A stretch of DNA of 64,000 bases from Ophiura sarsii (taxonomy: Eukaryota; Echinodermata; Ophiuroidea; Amphilepidida; Ophiuridae), in contig CM069455.1 of NCBI GenBank assembly GCA_035610835.1, positions 49,758,955 through 49,822,954 on the forward strand, read 5' to 3'. A program made the position numbers and the translations under genes. The notes under the pieces are model-generated. The model saw only the letters and a program-made list of their open reading frames with translations, did not search any database and had not been told where the DNA came from. Below are positions 13,262 to 23,729 of the stretch, in pieces (position 1 is the first letter of the stretch; each line of letters begins with the position of its first letter).

Positions 13262-13334
13262 ACCCCCTGTGGCCTGGTGGTAAGTCGTTTGCCTCTGAAC
13301 CCAGAGGTCCGAGTTCGAGCCCCGGGGCGTGGGG
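13262..13334 (+). ncRNA. tRNA-like sequence, probable SINE head or tRNA pseudogene
   Basis: An A-box-like TGGCCTGGTGG (13270-13280) and a B-box GAGTTCGAGCC (13311-13321) have tRNA-like spacing. CCTCT and AGAGG can form an anticodon stem, but the loop is 6 nt and the acceptor stem is poor, so this is not a normal tRNA. It lies directly after the LINE remnant. Confidence 0.6.
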
Positions 13335-15877
13335 CTCTTTTCCCTCTCGCTGATATACCCGCATATACCCGCTGATGATAAAGCTGAATATTTTTCTAAA
13401 AAACAAACTCCATGCTTGTTACAATCATCTCAAAATGTCATATAAATCCATGAAGAAATAGGGTAGATTTATTATTTTAAAGATGAAATATGTCAAAATG
13501 AGAGAAATGCATTTATATGTTGCATTACTGATACAGTATGATCAACAAAAAGTATTTTGACGGCGAATTTGAGATATATTTATCTTACTACATATTAGGT
13601 AAACACATAAAAGTGGCACTATCACAAATAATTTCAAAATGGTAAAAAATCACCCATTTTTCGATTCATTACATTGTTTTTCAATATATATCATTGTTTA
13701 TGTATGTATTTTTAAATAAATTATCAAACAACTTGTTGTTTAAATGTCTTACCTTGACATTCAGCGGGTGAAATGAGCATCGACATGTACCAGTAGCATA
13801 TGAGCAGTATGTCAATCCAATCCATGGCGTTTACCATGTTTACAGCGAGTGATTTAAAGACAAAATCTGCTTGAGCGCGTATGTGCGAGTGCAATTAATG
13901 AAGAGAAGTGATAAACTTGACTTATCCCCGCAACAGTTTGGCATCATATGAATACAAATCGGTTGCTATAGTATTTGAATACTAAATTAAGTGATGGCAT
14001 GCTCTCGGTATAGGCTTGTTTTCTCCGAGCAGTTATATCATATGGTTTAGCACGATCTGCTTTTTTTACCAAGGCATTATTAACGCATCCTAATTATGAT
14101 TATGGGTATTGGTAGAAGGCTTTATTGTAATTAAATCACCTAAAAAGGTGTTCTGCTTCTATTTTAGGATATTGTATGTATATGACATATATAAAAATTC
14201 AGGTATAGACCTTCCGGAATATATCGCTACTATGGAGTTTCATGGACAATCCCATACGGTCATTTTGTCCAATCAATAGGCGAATAGATATGCTTTTTTT
14301 TATTTCTGGTTAATATTTAATAATGTCGCGCTGTATCCTTTAATTAAAGAAAGGTCAATAAAAGCAATCTTTAAATACTGCCCTCCTTTTGATGGACTTT
14401 AGAGGAATTACCCTTTTTTTCCCTTAAATTCGGCAGAAGATGACATTGCCATCCAATAGACCATTCTTGCACAGCTAAGACGGTTTAAACAATCCTCGTT
14501 GGTTCTCATAGAAATCGGCGACATTTTGAGACAATGTAAAATCGGGTAGGCGATGCTTGAATTTACTAGCGGGTCCCCCTCATGTAGTGCGTGTTTTATA
14601 CTACAGTTTTGTTTTAGGTAACGCGCACTTCTGCAGTTCGTCACGCCGACAAATGGCGTACATGGGATTGGATAAAATGTTCGTGGGTTATTCGATACTA
14701 CCAGGGGTCAAAATTGACAATTATGGGCAATTGCATGTACTAATCTTAGTAAAGGAATGTTTAAAAAGAATAAGAATAAATGATTTGTTTTCAGACCGTA
14801 GTATTTATAAACCTGATGTGCCTTAGTGTATAATAGTAAACACCAACAAAAATATAATGGGCCGTAAGGGATTATTCAACTTTAAAATACACCATTTTTA
14901 AAATACGCTATAGACAAAAGTGGTGCGCGGATACATGAATCCCGGAGGGTTTTTCTCAAATTATTTTGATAGGGGTGTGCCGCTGGAGGTTTGAAATCTT
15001 GGCACATATTTAGCGCTAAATGAAAGGCTGATTTGACCGGGTTTTTTCGATTTTTGCGAAAAGTGATTCAAGTTTAAGGATTCTCCAGCACAAATCATAT
15101 GATTTTTTAAGGCGGGGTTCAAAAGAGAAACTTCATGTCTATCCAAGCACTTTAACTAATTGCAGAAGAACCAACGCGTCAATTGGTATGATTCTTTTTT
15201 ATAAGTATATAAATAAATAAATAATTCAGTATACAATCGACCGGTGAATTAGTATTACCACTACCAGTAATCAATAATTTTCCCGTACGTCTGAGTCCGC
15301 GTGTGTAGAAAAGCAAAATGCGAAAATGAAAATCAGACTTTGTCCTTACATTTGGGATTGTATTGTAACTTCCTCGATAATCATTCCTAGCGTGCAATAT
15401 CTCAAATTACATAGGAGAAATGTCTCAACAACTTTATAATTTAATATGTTCATGTAGGAGTTATCAGCATATTTATTACCTGGTCAATACTTATTGTGTT
15501 GACTGTATAATATTGGTATGCATGTTACGGCTACCATTGGTTATGCCGGTAATCTTCCGCCTACATGTACACTTATGGCTAGTCTATCTAGTCAGTAATG
15601 ATATATCTACATCTATTTGAATGATTATATTTTGATACAAATTAACAACAATATTTAAACTATAACTCCTGTATTGAGAATGTTAAAGGTTGAATTTGTA
15701 AGAATGTATAATATGCTGTAAAGAAAAGTTACTGTGCTAATAAATAAAACTCTTGCTTGGAGGCTGAGAAAGAAAAACCTTCTGTGATATCCTTATCTGA
15801 AATTTGTGTGAGACAGTGTCAAACTCATTCTGAGCGGAAGGGAGCTTTTTGACAAGGTTACTAGCCACCGTGGTATA
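13335..15877. other. Non-coding AT-rich stretch
   Basis: The longest frame is 14557-14826 (89 codons) with no family resemblance. 14067-14130 resembles the first 60 bp of the window. No exon, hairpin or tandem array of note was seen. Confidence 0.4.
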
Positions 15878-15907
15878 TTAAAGGTCACCCAAAATGGTGA
15901 TTCAAGT
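15878..15907 (+). repeat. Arm of an older inverted repeat split by the retrotransposon
   Basis: These 30 bp match the reverse complement of 21530-21559 with one mismatch. Weaker inverted similarity extends outward (AAGGTTACT on both sides). The retrotransposon inserted at the inner edge of the right arm, so an earlier inverted-repeat element was the target. Confidence 0.75.
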
Positions 15908-16344
15908 ATATTTTATTCAATGGGGTATGTTTAGAAGAGTATTATGCAAAAAGAATTTCTTTAAAATATTGTCCAGGGAAAAATATATACAAGAAATCAA
16001 TCATAATTTCCAGTGTTTCTTTTTTAGTGTGGGATGAACTGTATACGAATGACGCGTTACTACGTAACAGGTGTTACTCCCAACTCGGTATCGGTCCAGG
16101 TCTCGATCGATAAGTCTGCACAAACAAAAGTCATGAGTGGATGCTTACGCTATCGACCTATTGAGGTTCTGTGTGCGAGCCTGGGTAACACTCATGACGT
16201 ATACAGGGTAGTAACCTGCCATCGTCAATATTTATGATACAAATTATTTATGCTTAGAAACTCTATATTTTGTTTTCGGTGCAATATTAAAGGGTAATTC
16301 TTTTTGCATTTTGTTTTTTACAATATCCTCCATCGAGAACAAAA

Positions 16345-16349
16345 AACTT
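16345..16349. repeat. Target site duplication, left (AACTT)
   Basis: AACTT lies directly before the TGTTG start of the 5' LTR. The same five bases follow the 3' LTR at 21529-21533. This fixes the outer ends of the retrotransposon. Confidence 0.9.
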
Positions 16350-16490
16350 TGTTGAACTATAGCATCTACACACGTATTGCTTCATTGTATATAGTTGTTA
16401 TGTATTAAGAACATCATTTGTTGTTTGTATACTTTCAGACTGTTGTCATCTTTAACATCAATCTGACAACATAAAGAGAAGTATTCTTCA
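16350..16490 (+). repeat. 5' LTR (141 bp)
   Basis: Begins TGTTGAACTATAG and ends GTATTCTTCA. Positions 16355-16490 are identical to 21393-21528. An initiator-like TTTCAGACT places the likely RNA start at A16437. Compared with the 3' LTR, about 24 bp are missing just after the TGTT start, so its U3 is shortened. Confidence 0.9.
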
Positions 16491-16502
16491 TGACAACAGT
16501 CT
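16491..16502 (+). other. Primer-binding site, probable self-primed type
   Basis: TGACAACAGTCT directly follows the 5' LTR and is the exact reverse complement of AGACTGTTGTCA at 16437-16448 in the LTR, where transcription is predicted to start. In Tf1 and sushi-type elements the RNA 5' end folds onto the PBS and primes reverse transcription. No obvious tRNA-type TGG start is present. Confidence 0.75.
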
Positions 16503-16530
16503 CAAGCCACTAACTACAGGAACTACCAAG

Positions 16531-19500
16531 ATGGTCGTAATTAACTGCCCGGTAGATGGATGCCCATACGCAACACCAGAGTCGTCTGAAGCCGTCGCCT
16601 GCGCTCTGCTATCGGCACATTCTACGGTACACATGGATGGACAAGTACACCCTGCTCCACGTGGCCCAAGATTAGAGCGCCCAAAGGTGGATGTAGGTGT
16701 GACACCCGAGGAGTGGAATGTCTTCACACGTCGTTGGGATGCATTCATCACCGGATCCGGACTCGATCCTAATGCCTCTTCGCCACAACTCTTCCAATGT
16801 GCCGGTGATACTCTCGGGAACAGCCTACTAAAGACGGATCCTGCCATAGTCTCCAAGCCCACTAACGACGTAATGGCCGCGATGAAGTTGCTTGCCGTCA
16901 TTCCCATTGCTACTGGTGTCATACGCGCTGAACTCGTCCAGATGCGACAGCAGCGAGATGAACCTTTCCGCTCGTTCGCAGCCAGAGTGCGTGGAAAAGC
17001 TGAAACCTGTGCCTACGTCACAGAGTGCATTTGTACACGGAAAGTGAACTTTACCGATACTATAGTCCGGGACGTCCTCCTAGCAGGTATTGCGGACATT
17101 GATATTCGACGCGAGGTGCTAGGCACTGATGCCATACTCGGACGCGCGGTAAACGACGTCATTGCCATTGTCGAGAGCAAAGAAATGGCCAGGAATGCCT
17201 TGCCCACAACCGCGGCTGGAATATCCTCCTTCCGCCGAGAAAAAGCCACCCCAACAGGCACGCAGTCGACCCCCGACCGTAACCGAACTGCCATGTGCCC
17301 TGACTGCAAACAGACATTTTCCCTGTTCTCCGAGGGTGCTCGAGGCTGGAACACTAGACCCCATCGCCAGTGCATCAAATGCTACAGGGCGCAGCGGAGT
17401 AGCCGCCGCAGGGACGCATCTCAGCACCAAGCGTCCTCTACATCTGAAACTGGGGTGATATTCGCACAAGTGTCGGCATTGCACGAAACGGGGTCAAACC
17501 ACCAACAGCCACCCATGCGCACTAATAACCGCCACCGTCGCCATCGACGACGCCCCCGTTTCAAGCAAACGCAGTCGGAACCACGTTCTACCCAAGTTCA
17601 CGCCCACAATATCTTCTCAAAGGGTGCACGGCGCAGGGCCCGCTTCTTGAACCATCCGGAAGTGCAGCTACACATGTCAGTGAACAACTCGGACTATCGA
17701 GCTTTCGGACGACGCTGTCCTACCACCGCACCTACGACCATCACAGCGATGGCTGACACTGGAGCCCAATCTTGCCTCTGTTCCATGGACGGTTTTTTGG
17801 CTGCTGGATTCTCTGAGGAAGACCTCGTTCCTGTCCACGTAGACCTAGTCGCAGCTAACAAGTCTCCTATCACCATAGACGGCGCTATCATCGTGCGTCT
17901 ACAAGGAGTGCCCCTGAGCGACGACAAGAAATCGTGCGCCACCATGGTATATGTAAGCAAGTCAGCCCATGGATTTTACCTGTCTTGGGAAGCCATGATG
18001 GATCTTGGAATAGTATCGCACGACTTCCCCTCAGTTGGAGCAGCTGAACTTCAGCCCCCAAAGGCCCAACGTCCACTTAAGGAGGATCACCCTGCAATCA
18101 ACGCCGGTTGCTCCGCACCACCTTCAAATGGCACAGGCCCATGTTCTTGTCCACCACGTACAGTGGTTCCCGATCGGCCCGATACCCTTCCTTTCGAGTG
18201 CACCCCTGCCAACAATAGTAAGATGGAAGATTGGTTGCTACAACACTTTGCAGCATCGTCATTTAATACCTGTCCTCACCGCCCCCTCCCATGCATGACA
18301 GGGCCTCCAGTGGAGATTCACCTCAAGGAAGGTGCACCCCCTAAGGCAGTGCATAAACCTGCCACAGTACCAATACATTGGCAAGAGCAGGTGCACAGCG
18401 ACCTATTACGAGATGAGGCACTAGGAGTCATTGAAAAAGTCCCATATGGCGAACCAGTACTGTGGTGCCACCGCATGGTCGTTACACGGAAGCACGATGG
18501 AACTCCACGCCGCACCGTGGACCTCTCCCCACTAAACAAAAACTGCCAGCGAGAAACATTCGCCAGCGAGTCACCGTTCCACCTAGCGAGACGCGTCCCC
18601 AAAGGAACTTGGAAGACAGTCAGTGACGCATGGAACGGGTATCACAGCGTCCCCCTTCGGGAATGTGATCGCCATCTGACCACCTTTATCACACCTTTCG
18701 GCCGATGGAGGTACATCAGAGCGCCCCAAGGCTTCCTCTCATCCGGTGACGGATACAACCGCCGTTTTGACGCTATCCTCTCTGATTTCGACCGCAAGGA
18801 GCGTTGCGTCGATGACACTATCCACTACGACACTAACCTTGAAGCACATTGGTGGAGGACCATTGACTTCCTAATTCGTGTTGGCCAGTCAGGAATAGTT
18901 CTCAATCCAGACAAATTCCGTTTCGCACGCAGAGAGGTTGATTTTGCAGGCTTTCGGATCTCTGATGAAGCCATCGAGCCACTGCCGAAATACCTCGACG
19001 CTATACGCGGATTTCCGACGCCAGCATCCACCACAGACATCCGTAGCTGGTTCGGCTTAGTTAACCAGGTCGCCAACTATGCACAACTACGGAACACCAT
19101 GGCGCCCTTCAAACCATTCCTCAGCCCAAAGGTCCGCTTCGAATGGACTCCTGCGCTTGATGAAGCCTTCAATACATCTAAGGGTGCCATCGTTGACGCC
19201 ATCCGCCACGGCGTAGAGATATTTGACCCTACGAAGAGAACCTGCCTACGCCCAGATTGGTCCTGCAAGAGCATCGGATACTTTTTATCACAGAAGCACT
19301 GTGCCTGCGAGTCCCGCATCCCTGACTGCTGCGATAATGGATGGAGGGTAACATTAGCTGGCTCCAGATTCCTCTCATCTGCAGAGCAGCGCTATGCTGC
19401 AATCGAGGGCGAGGCACTGGCAGTGGCATGGGGACTCGAACAGTCGAAATACTTTACTCAAGGATGCAATGACCTTCTCGTTGTCACTGATCACAAGCCC

Positions 19501-21354
19501 CTGATCAAAATCATGGGAGACCGTACTCTCGATGAGATCCCCAACTCCAGACTCTTCCGCCTCAAGCAGCGTACACTACCATGGGCCTTTGAGATCGCAC
19601 ATCTCCCCGGCAAGACTAATACTGCCGCTGACGCCACGTCCCGACACCCCGTAAGCAACTTTGCAGAGCTATCTAGCCTCACACTACACTCAGCACAAGA
19701 TGATGCCGAATGCGCCATGACCGCTGCCATCCGTCACGAGACGCGGAACATAACAGCATTGACATGGGAACGCATTGCCTCTGAGACCGCAACCGATCCT
19801 GTCACACGCCAGCTTATGGATGCCATCTACACCGGCTTCGGGGATGCACACCGTACCGCAAATGACGGGCTGGCCGCATTCTGGCAATACAGAGAGTCGC
19901 TCCATGTATTGGATGGTGTCATCTTGTTCAGTGACCGTGTCGTTATCCCATCATCCCTTCGTGGCGAAGTTCTCCAGACACTCCACTCCGCCCACCAAGG
20001 CGTCACGTCCATGGAATCACGTGCTCGCGCTATCGTGTTTTGGCCGGGAATGACAAAGGACATTCAGTCAGCCCGCGAAAGATGCACAGCATGCAACCGG
20101 AACGCCCCGTCACAAGCTGCATTGCCCCCTACACTATCGCCAGTCCCCGCAACACCATTTGAATCGATCTACGCTGACTTCTTTGACTTCGGTGGATGCC
20201 ACTACCTAGTCGCCGGCGATCGTCTATCTGGATGGGTCGAAATCTTCAGAGCACCGCATGGTACTACTCAGGCTGGAGCGCAGGGCCTGATCGCTGCTCT
20301 CCGAACATTATTTGCCACGTTTGGCGTTCCTGAGGATATCTCGAGTGATGGAGGCCCAGAATTCTCTGCTTCTGCGACTGCCGACTTCCTTACACGATGG
20401 GGAGTCCGTCACCGTGTGTCATCTGCCTACTTCGCTCAATCGAATGGCCGCGCCGAGGTAGCAGTCAAGAAGGCGAAGCGCACCCTGATGGACAATGTTG
20501 GGCCCACTGGTTCCCTTGATAATGACGGTCTCTTACGGGCACTACTCCAATTGCGCAACACTCCGGATCCTGACTGCAACATCTCACCGGCGGAAATAGT
20601 CTTCGGCAGACCTATACGCGATGCCTTCTCATTTGTCAGCCGACAGAATAAGTTCACTAACCCATCCATTCGCACTACCTGGCGCGAAGCATGGGCACTT
20701 AAAGAAGACGCAATGAAAGCCCGGATGCCACGCTCACTTGAAGCCCTCAACGCTCACGCAAGGCCCCTTGCACCACTATCGCTGGGCAACCGTGTGTTCC
20801 TGCAGAGCCAACACGGTCCGCATCCTACTAAGTGGGACAAATCCGGCACAGTCGTCGAGCTAAGGGACCATGACCAATATTGGGTCAAGGTTGATGGATC
20901 TGGACGCTTATCGCTAAGAAACAGGCGCTTCTTACGCAAGTTTACTCCACCCACGGTCGCAATCGAGGATTCCACACATCGCTCGCGACGACACATGGTC
21001 GACCATGGCATGAGCGTACCAAAACGACACGCAATGGCACCGCAACCACAGCCAGCGTCAGACCAGCTGGAACAGGGCCCCACCGCTGTCGCACGACCGC
21101 ACACGTCTACTTCTATGACAGAGGCTACCGTGCCAACGATGGATGCCCCAGCACAGCCCGTGCTGGACCATACAGCAGCATCAGCACCACTGATCCCGCT
21201 GACGCCCTCAAAAACAAATCTGCCACCACCGGACATACCAACAGCACCTATTACACCAGTCGCGTCAGGTGGAGTTGCCCTCGCACGCCCTCGCAGACAA
21301 ACAATAAAGCCTCGTCACTACGTGCCTGAGACTGGTAAATGGCAGACCCGCTAA
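16531..21354 (+). CDS. Gag-Pol polyprotein of the Ty3-type element
   Basis: The 1,607-aa frame starts at ATG 16531 in a good context (AAGATGG), 40 nt after the LTR. Domains in order: an N-terminal C2H2-like finger (CPVDGC with HSTVH, about residues 6-34); a capsid-like region (about 55-235); a C-x2-C-x21-C-x2-C zinc module (C256, C259, C281, C284) instead of the usual CCHC knuckle; an aspartic protease with DTGA at 409-412; reverse transcriptase with catalytic VDD (D761, D762); RNase H (D909, DHKP at 987); integrase with HHCC-type finger and catalytic D1216, D1273 and E1309 (D-x35-E); and a C-terminal module ending RNRRFLRKF. All key residues are present, so the element appears able to encode active enzymes. 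No chromodomain was recognised. Open frames on the opposite strand are shadows of this gene. Confidence 0.95.
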   Translation: MVVINCPVDGCPYATPESSEAVACALLSAHSTVHMDGQVHPAPRGPRLERPKVDVGVTPEEWNVFTRRWDAFITGSGLDPNASSPQLFQCAGDTLGNSLLKTDPAIVSKPTNDVMAAMKLLAVIPIATGVIRAELVQMRQQRDEPFRSFAARVRGKAETCAYVTECICTRKVNFTDTIVRDVLLAGIADIDIRREVLGTDAILGRAVNDVIAIVESKEMARNALPTTAAGISSFRREKATPTGTQSTPDRNRTAMCPDCKQTFSLFSEGARGWNTRPHRQCIKCYRAQRSSRRRDASQHQASSTSETGVIFAQVSALHETGSNHQQPPMRTNNRHRRHRRRPRFKQTQSEPRSTQVHAHNIFSKGARRRARFLNHPEVQLHMSVNNSDYRAFGRRCPTTAPTTITAMADTGAQSCLCSMDGFLAAGFSEEDLVPVHVDLVAANKSPITIDGAIIVRLQGVPLSDDKKSCATMVYVSKSAHGFYLSWEAMMDLGIVSHDFPSVGAAELQPPKAQRPLKEDHPAINAGCSAPPSNGTGPCSCPPRTVVPDRPDTLPFECTPANNSKMEDWLLQHFAASSFNTCPHRPLPCMTGPPVEIHLKEGAPPKAVHKPATVPIHWQEQVHSDLLRDEALGVIEKVPYGEPVLWCHRMVVTRKHDGTPRRTVDLSPLNKNCQRETFASESPFHLARRVPKGTWKTVSDAWNGYHSVPLRECDRHLTTFITPFGRWRYIRAPQGFLSSGDGYNRRFDAILSDFDRKERCVDDTIHYDTNLEAHWWRTIDFLIRVGQSGIVLNPDKFRFARREVDFAGFRISDEAIEPLPKYLDAIRGFPTPASTTDIRSWFGLVNQVANYAQLRNTMAPFKPFLSPKVRFEWTPALDEAFNTSKGAIVDAIRHGVEIFDPTKRTCLRPDWSCKSIGYFLSQKHCACESRIPDCCDNGWRVTLAGSRFLSSAEQRYAAIEGEALAVAWGLEQSKYFTQGCNDLLVVTDHKPLIKIMGDRTLDEIPNSRLFRLKQRTLPWAFEIAHLPGKTNTAADATSRHPVSNFAELSSLTLHSAQDDAECAMTAAIRHETRNITALTWERIASETATDPVTRQLMDAIYTGFGDAHRTANDGLAAFWQYRESLHVLDGVILFSDRVVIPSSLRGEVLQTLHSAHQGVTSMESRARAIVFWPGMTKDIQSARERCTACNRNAPSQAALPPTLSPVPATPFESIYADFFDFGGCHYLVAGDRLSGWVEIFRAPHGTTQAGAQGLIAALRTLFATFGVPEDISSDGGPEFSASATADFLTRWGVRHRVSSAYFAQSNGRAEVAVKKAKRTLMDNVGPTGSLDNDGLLRALLQLRNTPDPDCNISPAEIVFGRPIRDAFSFVSRQNKFTNPSIRTTWREAWALKEDAMKARMPRSLEALNAHARPLAPLSLGNRVFLQSQHGPHPTKWDKSGTVVELRDHDQYWVKVDGSGRLSLRNRRFLRKFTPPTVAIEDSTHRSRRHMVDHGMSVPKRHAMAPQPQPASDQLEQGPTAVARPHTSTSMTEATVPTMDAPAQPVLDHTAASAPLIPLTPSKTNLPPPDIPTAPITPVASGGVALARPRRQTIKPRHYVPETGKWQTR

Positions 21355-21363
21355 TCTGCTAGT

Positions 21364-21528
21364 TGTTACGTTAGCGCGGTATTAACCCCTCTAACTATAG
21401 CATCTACACACGTATTGCTTCATTGTATATAGTTGTTATGTATTAAGAACATCATTTGTTGTTTGTATACTTTCAGACTGTTGTCATCTTTAACATCAAT
21501 CTGACAACATAAAGAGAAGTATTCTTCA
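21364..21528 (+). repeat. 3' LTR (165 bp)
   Basis: Begins TGTTACGTTAGCG and ends GTATTCTTCA, ten bases after the gag-pol stop codon. Positions 21393-21528 are identical to the 5' LTR. The start is inferred from the TG dinucleotide and from alignment with TGTTG of the 5' LTR. No clear polypurine tract precedes it. Confidence 0.8.
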
Positions 21529-21529
21529 A

Positions 21530-21559
21530 ACTTGAATCACCATTTTGGTTGACCTTTAA
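21530..21559 (-). repeat. Right arm of the split inverted repeat
   Basis: Reverse complement of 15878-15907 with 29 of 30 bases matching. Its first bases overlap the 3' target duplication of the retrotransposon. Confidence 0.75.
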
Positions 21560-22582
21560 AGGTATTGAAATGATCAGTAACCTTGGTGGAGTCAAAACAA
21601 GTCTCACCTTCAATATCCAAAACAATATTGCACTGTTCTTTAGTTTTGGTGCTGTAGCCAAGGGTTTTTATTGATGCCAAAGTTTCTTGGGATTGTTTTT
21701 ATGCTCATCATAAAGGTGTTGCTTTCCTTTGAATAACCATATTTTGATAAAGGTATTCTGGTTTGAAATGGTTGAATTGCATTTTGGTAGTTCAGTTAAG
21801 GTGGGTCTATTGGCCGATGAAAAACTTAGATTTCCTTTAAAATTTTATATGTTCTAGCCCTTGGTCTAACAATTCTGGAACTGAAAATTTTATTTCAATC
21901 GGACAATCGGTTGCCGAGATATGGTAGGTCAAAGAGGCATAATACCAACATCTTTGGCAACAACTTTCTTTTTATTTTCTTTATTTTTTCCAATTCCAGT
22001 TGCCATGTAATGTCCTAATTATGGCTAATTATGTATGCATGAAATATGCAAAGTAAAGTTTGTGGACTAATGAGATGAGCTATGATGATGAAACTTGGTA
22101 CATGGGTAGAACACTTGAAGATCTAAAAACGTATGTTAGCTTTTGTCTAATTTCCATTTGCATACTAGTAATTAATTAGGCCCTAATTAAGAAATGTTTA
22201 AACATTTTAATTACCATAGACGAACTAGTCATATACCTGTTTACTTGATGATAGACAGCACATAGTTGACATGGAGAAAAATAGTAACCTTGTCAAATTC
22301 CCAAGACAACTGGATGTGCCTAGTAACCCAGAGTGGTAGCTCGCCTTTCAGCACATGATGTACAGACATTTTTCAGAAGAGAGTTTTGTGGATAGAGATA
22401 GCTTTTAATGGTTTAAAGGATATTTTGCAACATTCAAGTTCTCTACATATGACATTCACGTTTTTGTACAGCTCAACAAGTAATAAACACTTCATACTTT
22501 CCACTTTTAATAGTCTCAATTCACATGTTATCAAAGTCCCAAATCATTAGACTTGACATCAAGTCTCAGGCTCATTGCAAAG
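21560..22582. other. Non-coding stretch
   Basis: AT-rich sequence with only short frames. Nothing recognised on either strand. Confidence 0.4.
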
Positions 22583-22925
22583 TTTATTGCAAAGTTAGGC
22601 ATATTATGTAGGTATTGCATGCGATAGTCTAAAGCAGGTTATTGTAAAGTCAGGCATTTGTAGATATTCCACGTGCAGTCAATAGGGGTTTATTGCAAAG
22701 ATAGGCATGTGTGTAGGTATTGCATGTGATAGTCTAAAGCGGGTTATTATAAAGTTGACATTCCACGTACTGTCCGTCAATAGGAGTTTTATTGCAAAGT
22801 TAGGCATGCGTAGGAATTGCATGTTTTAGTCCAAAGTCTAAAGCGGGTTATTTTAAAGTTAGGCATTAGTAGATATTCCACGTACAGTCAATAGGGGGTT
22901 ATTACAAAGATAGGCATGTGTATGT
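22583..22925. repeat. Tandem repeat, ~105-bp unit, three to four copies
   Basis: Units start near 22583, 22689, 22788 and 22899, each with TTATTGCAAAG.TAGGCAT. In between are TCTAAAGC.GGTTATT and ATATTCCACGT.CAGTCAATA in the same order. Copies differ by substitutions and small indels. Confidence 0.85.
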
Positions 22926-23030
22926 CTATACACATGCCTATAGTCATGTATGTAAAACTGATGAATTAGGGCAAGTTCACTGTGTAGCAAAAAGGGAGAA
23001 AGCCAAGGACAATGCAATTGGGAACATTAG

Positions 23031-23059
23031 GCCCCCGCCACCGCCACCGCCGCCACCCC
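23031..23059. repeat. CCG/CCA trinucleotide tract
   Basis: A run of CCGCCACCGCCACCGCCGCC-type triplets within AT-rich DNA. No open frame of interest crosses it. Confidence 0.7.
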
Positions 23060-23729
23060 TGACGTTCGAAATATAATCAATCATCTCAGCGAAACAGTTA
23101 TAGAAATACCCGATTTATTCGTACAATGCCAGCTAGATAAATAGGGTTTCAAAAGACACCCAAACCATAGCTCATTTAGTTGTTGAGTTAATATAGAGAG
23201 GAATGATTCGTCCCCAAAAATGCAACGCCGCCACCCTTTTTGGGTGGTCAGTTCAAAACACATGGCCATATATCAACAGCCAATTTAAAATAGAAATTAT
23301 GTATGCAGCCTAAATTTTATTCAGTGGCAATTCTATTCATTAAACCATGCATTATGTGGTAGGAAAATAATTATCTAATGTATATTGAGCATTTTAATGG
23401 AACACATAACTATGTTCAAGTAAACGAATTTAAACTGCACATCCACAACCTGCGGTTATTTGAAATTCGCGCGCGGTTGTCTGTCGAAAGTGATAGCAAT
23501 ACCCAATATATTGTGATGTCATCGCAACTGGTCGCTGGACGGTATCACGCAGGAATTCAAGGCATAAATCGATAATATAAATACATGAAACGGATGCGGA
23601 CATCTCGTAAGTCTTTCGTCATAGCTTTGATCACTATGACGACGTCCATTTTTTTCTTTCTAAAGTCGACTTTGTCTTTACGCGATACTTTTAAAAACTT
23701 ACAGAAGTGGTCTGTATAAGAATAATATA

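Larger units (their letters stand above)
16350..21528 (+). mobile_element. Intact Ty3-type (Metaviridae) LTR retrotransposon
   Basis: The element is bounded by TG...CA ends and a perfect 5-bp target duplication AACTT (16345-16349 and 21529-21533). The two LTRs share an identical 136-bp core. A single 1,607-codon gag-pol frame fills the interior, and no env frame is present. Identical LTR cores and an open frame indicate a recent insertion. It landed in an older inverted-repeat sequence: 15878-15907 matches the reverse complement of 21530-21559 at 29 of 30 positions. Its base composition is clearly more GC-rich than the flanking AT-rich DNA. Confidence 0.95.

Noticed and set aside
16488..21236. 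Several 60-160-codon frames antisense or out of frame to gag-pol
   Set aside because: Shadows of the GC-rich gag-pol frame; no independent start context or domain.
21388..21392. 3' LTR start placed at 21393, where identity with the 5' LTR begins
   Set aside because: This would leave the LTR without a TG start, whereas TGTTACG at 21364 aligns with TGTTG of the 5' LTR, whose start is fixed by the target duplication.
22583..22925. Regular repeats reminiscent of a CRISPR array
   Set aside because: Units are ~105 bp, diverged, and have no constant short repeat with unique spacers; the genome is eukaryotic. It is a minisatellite.
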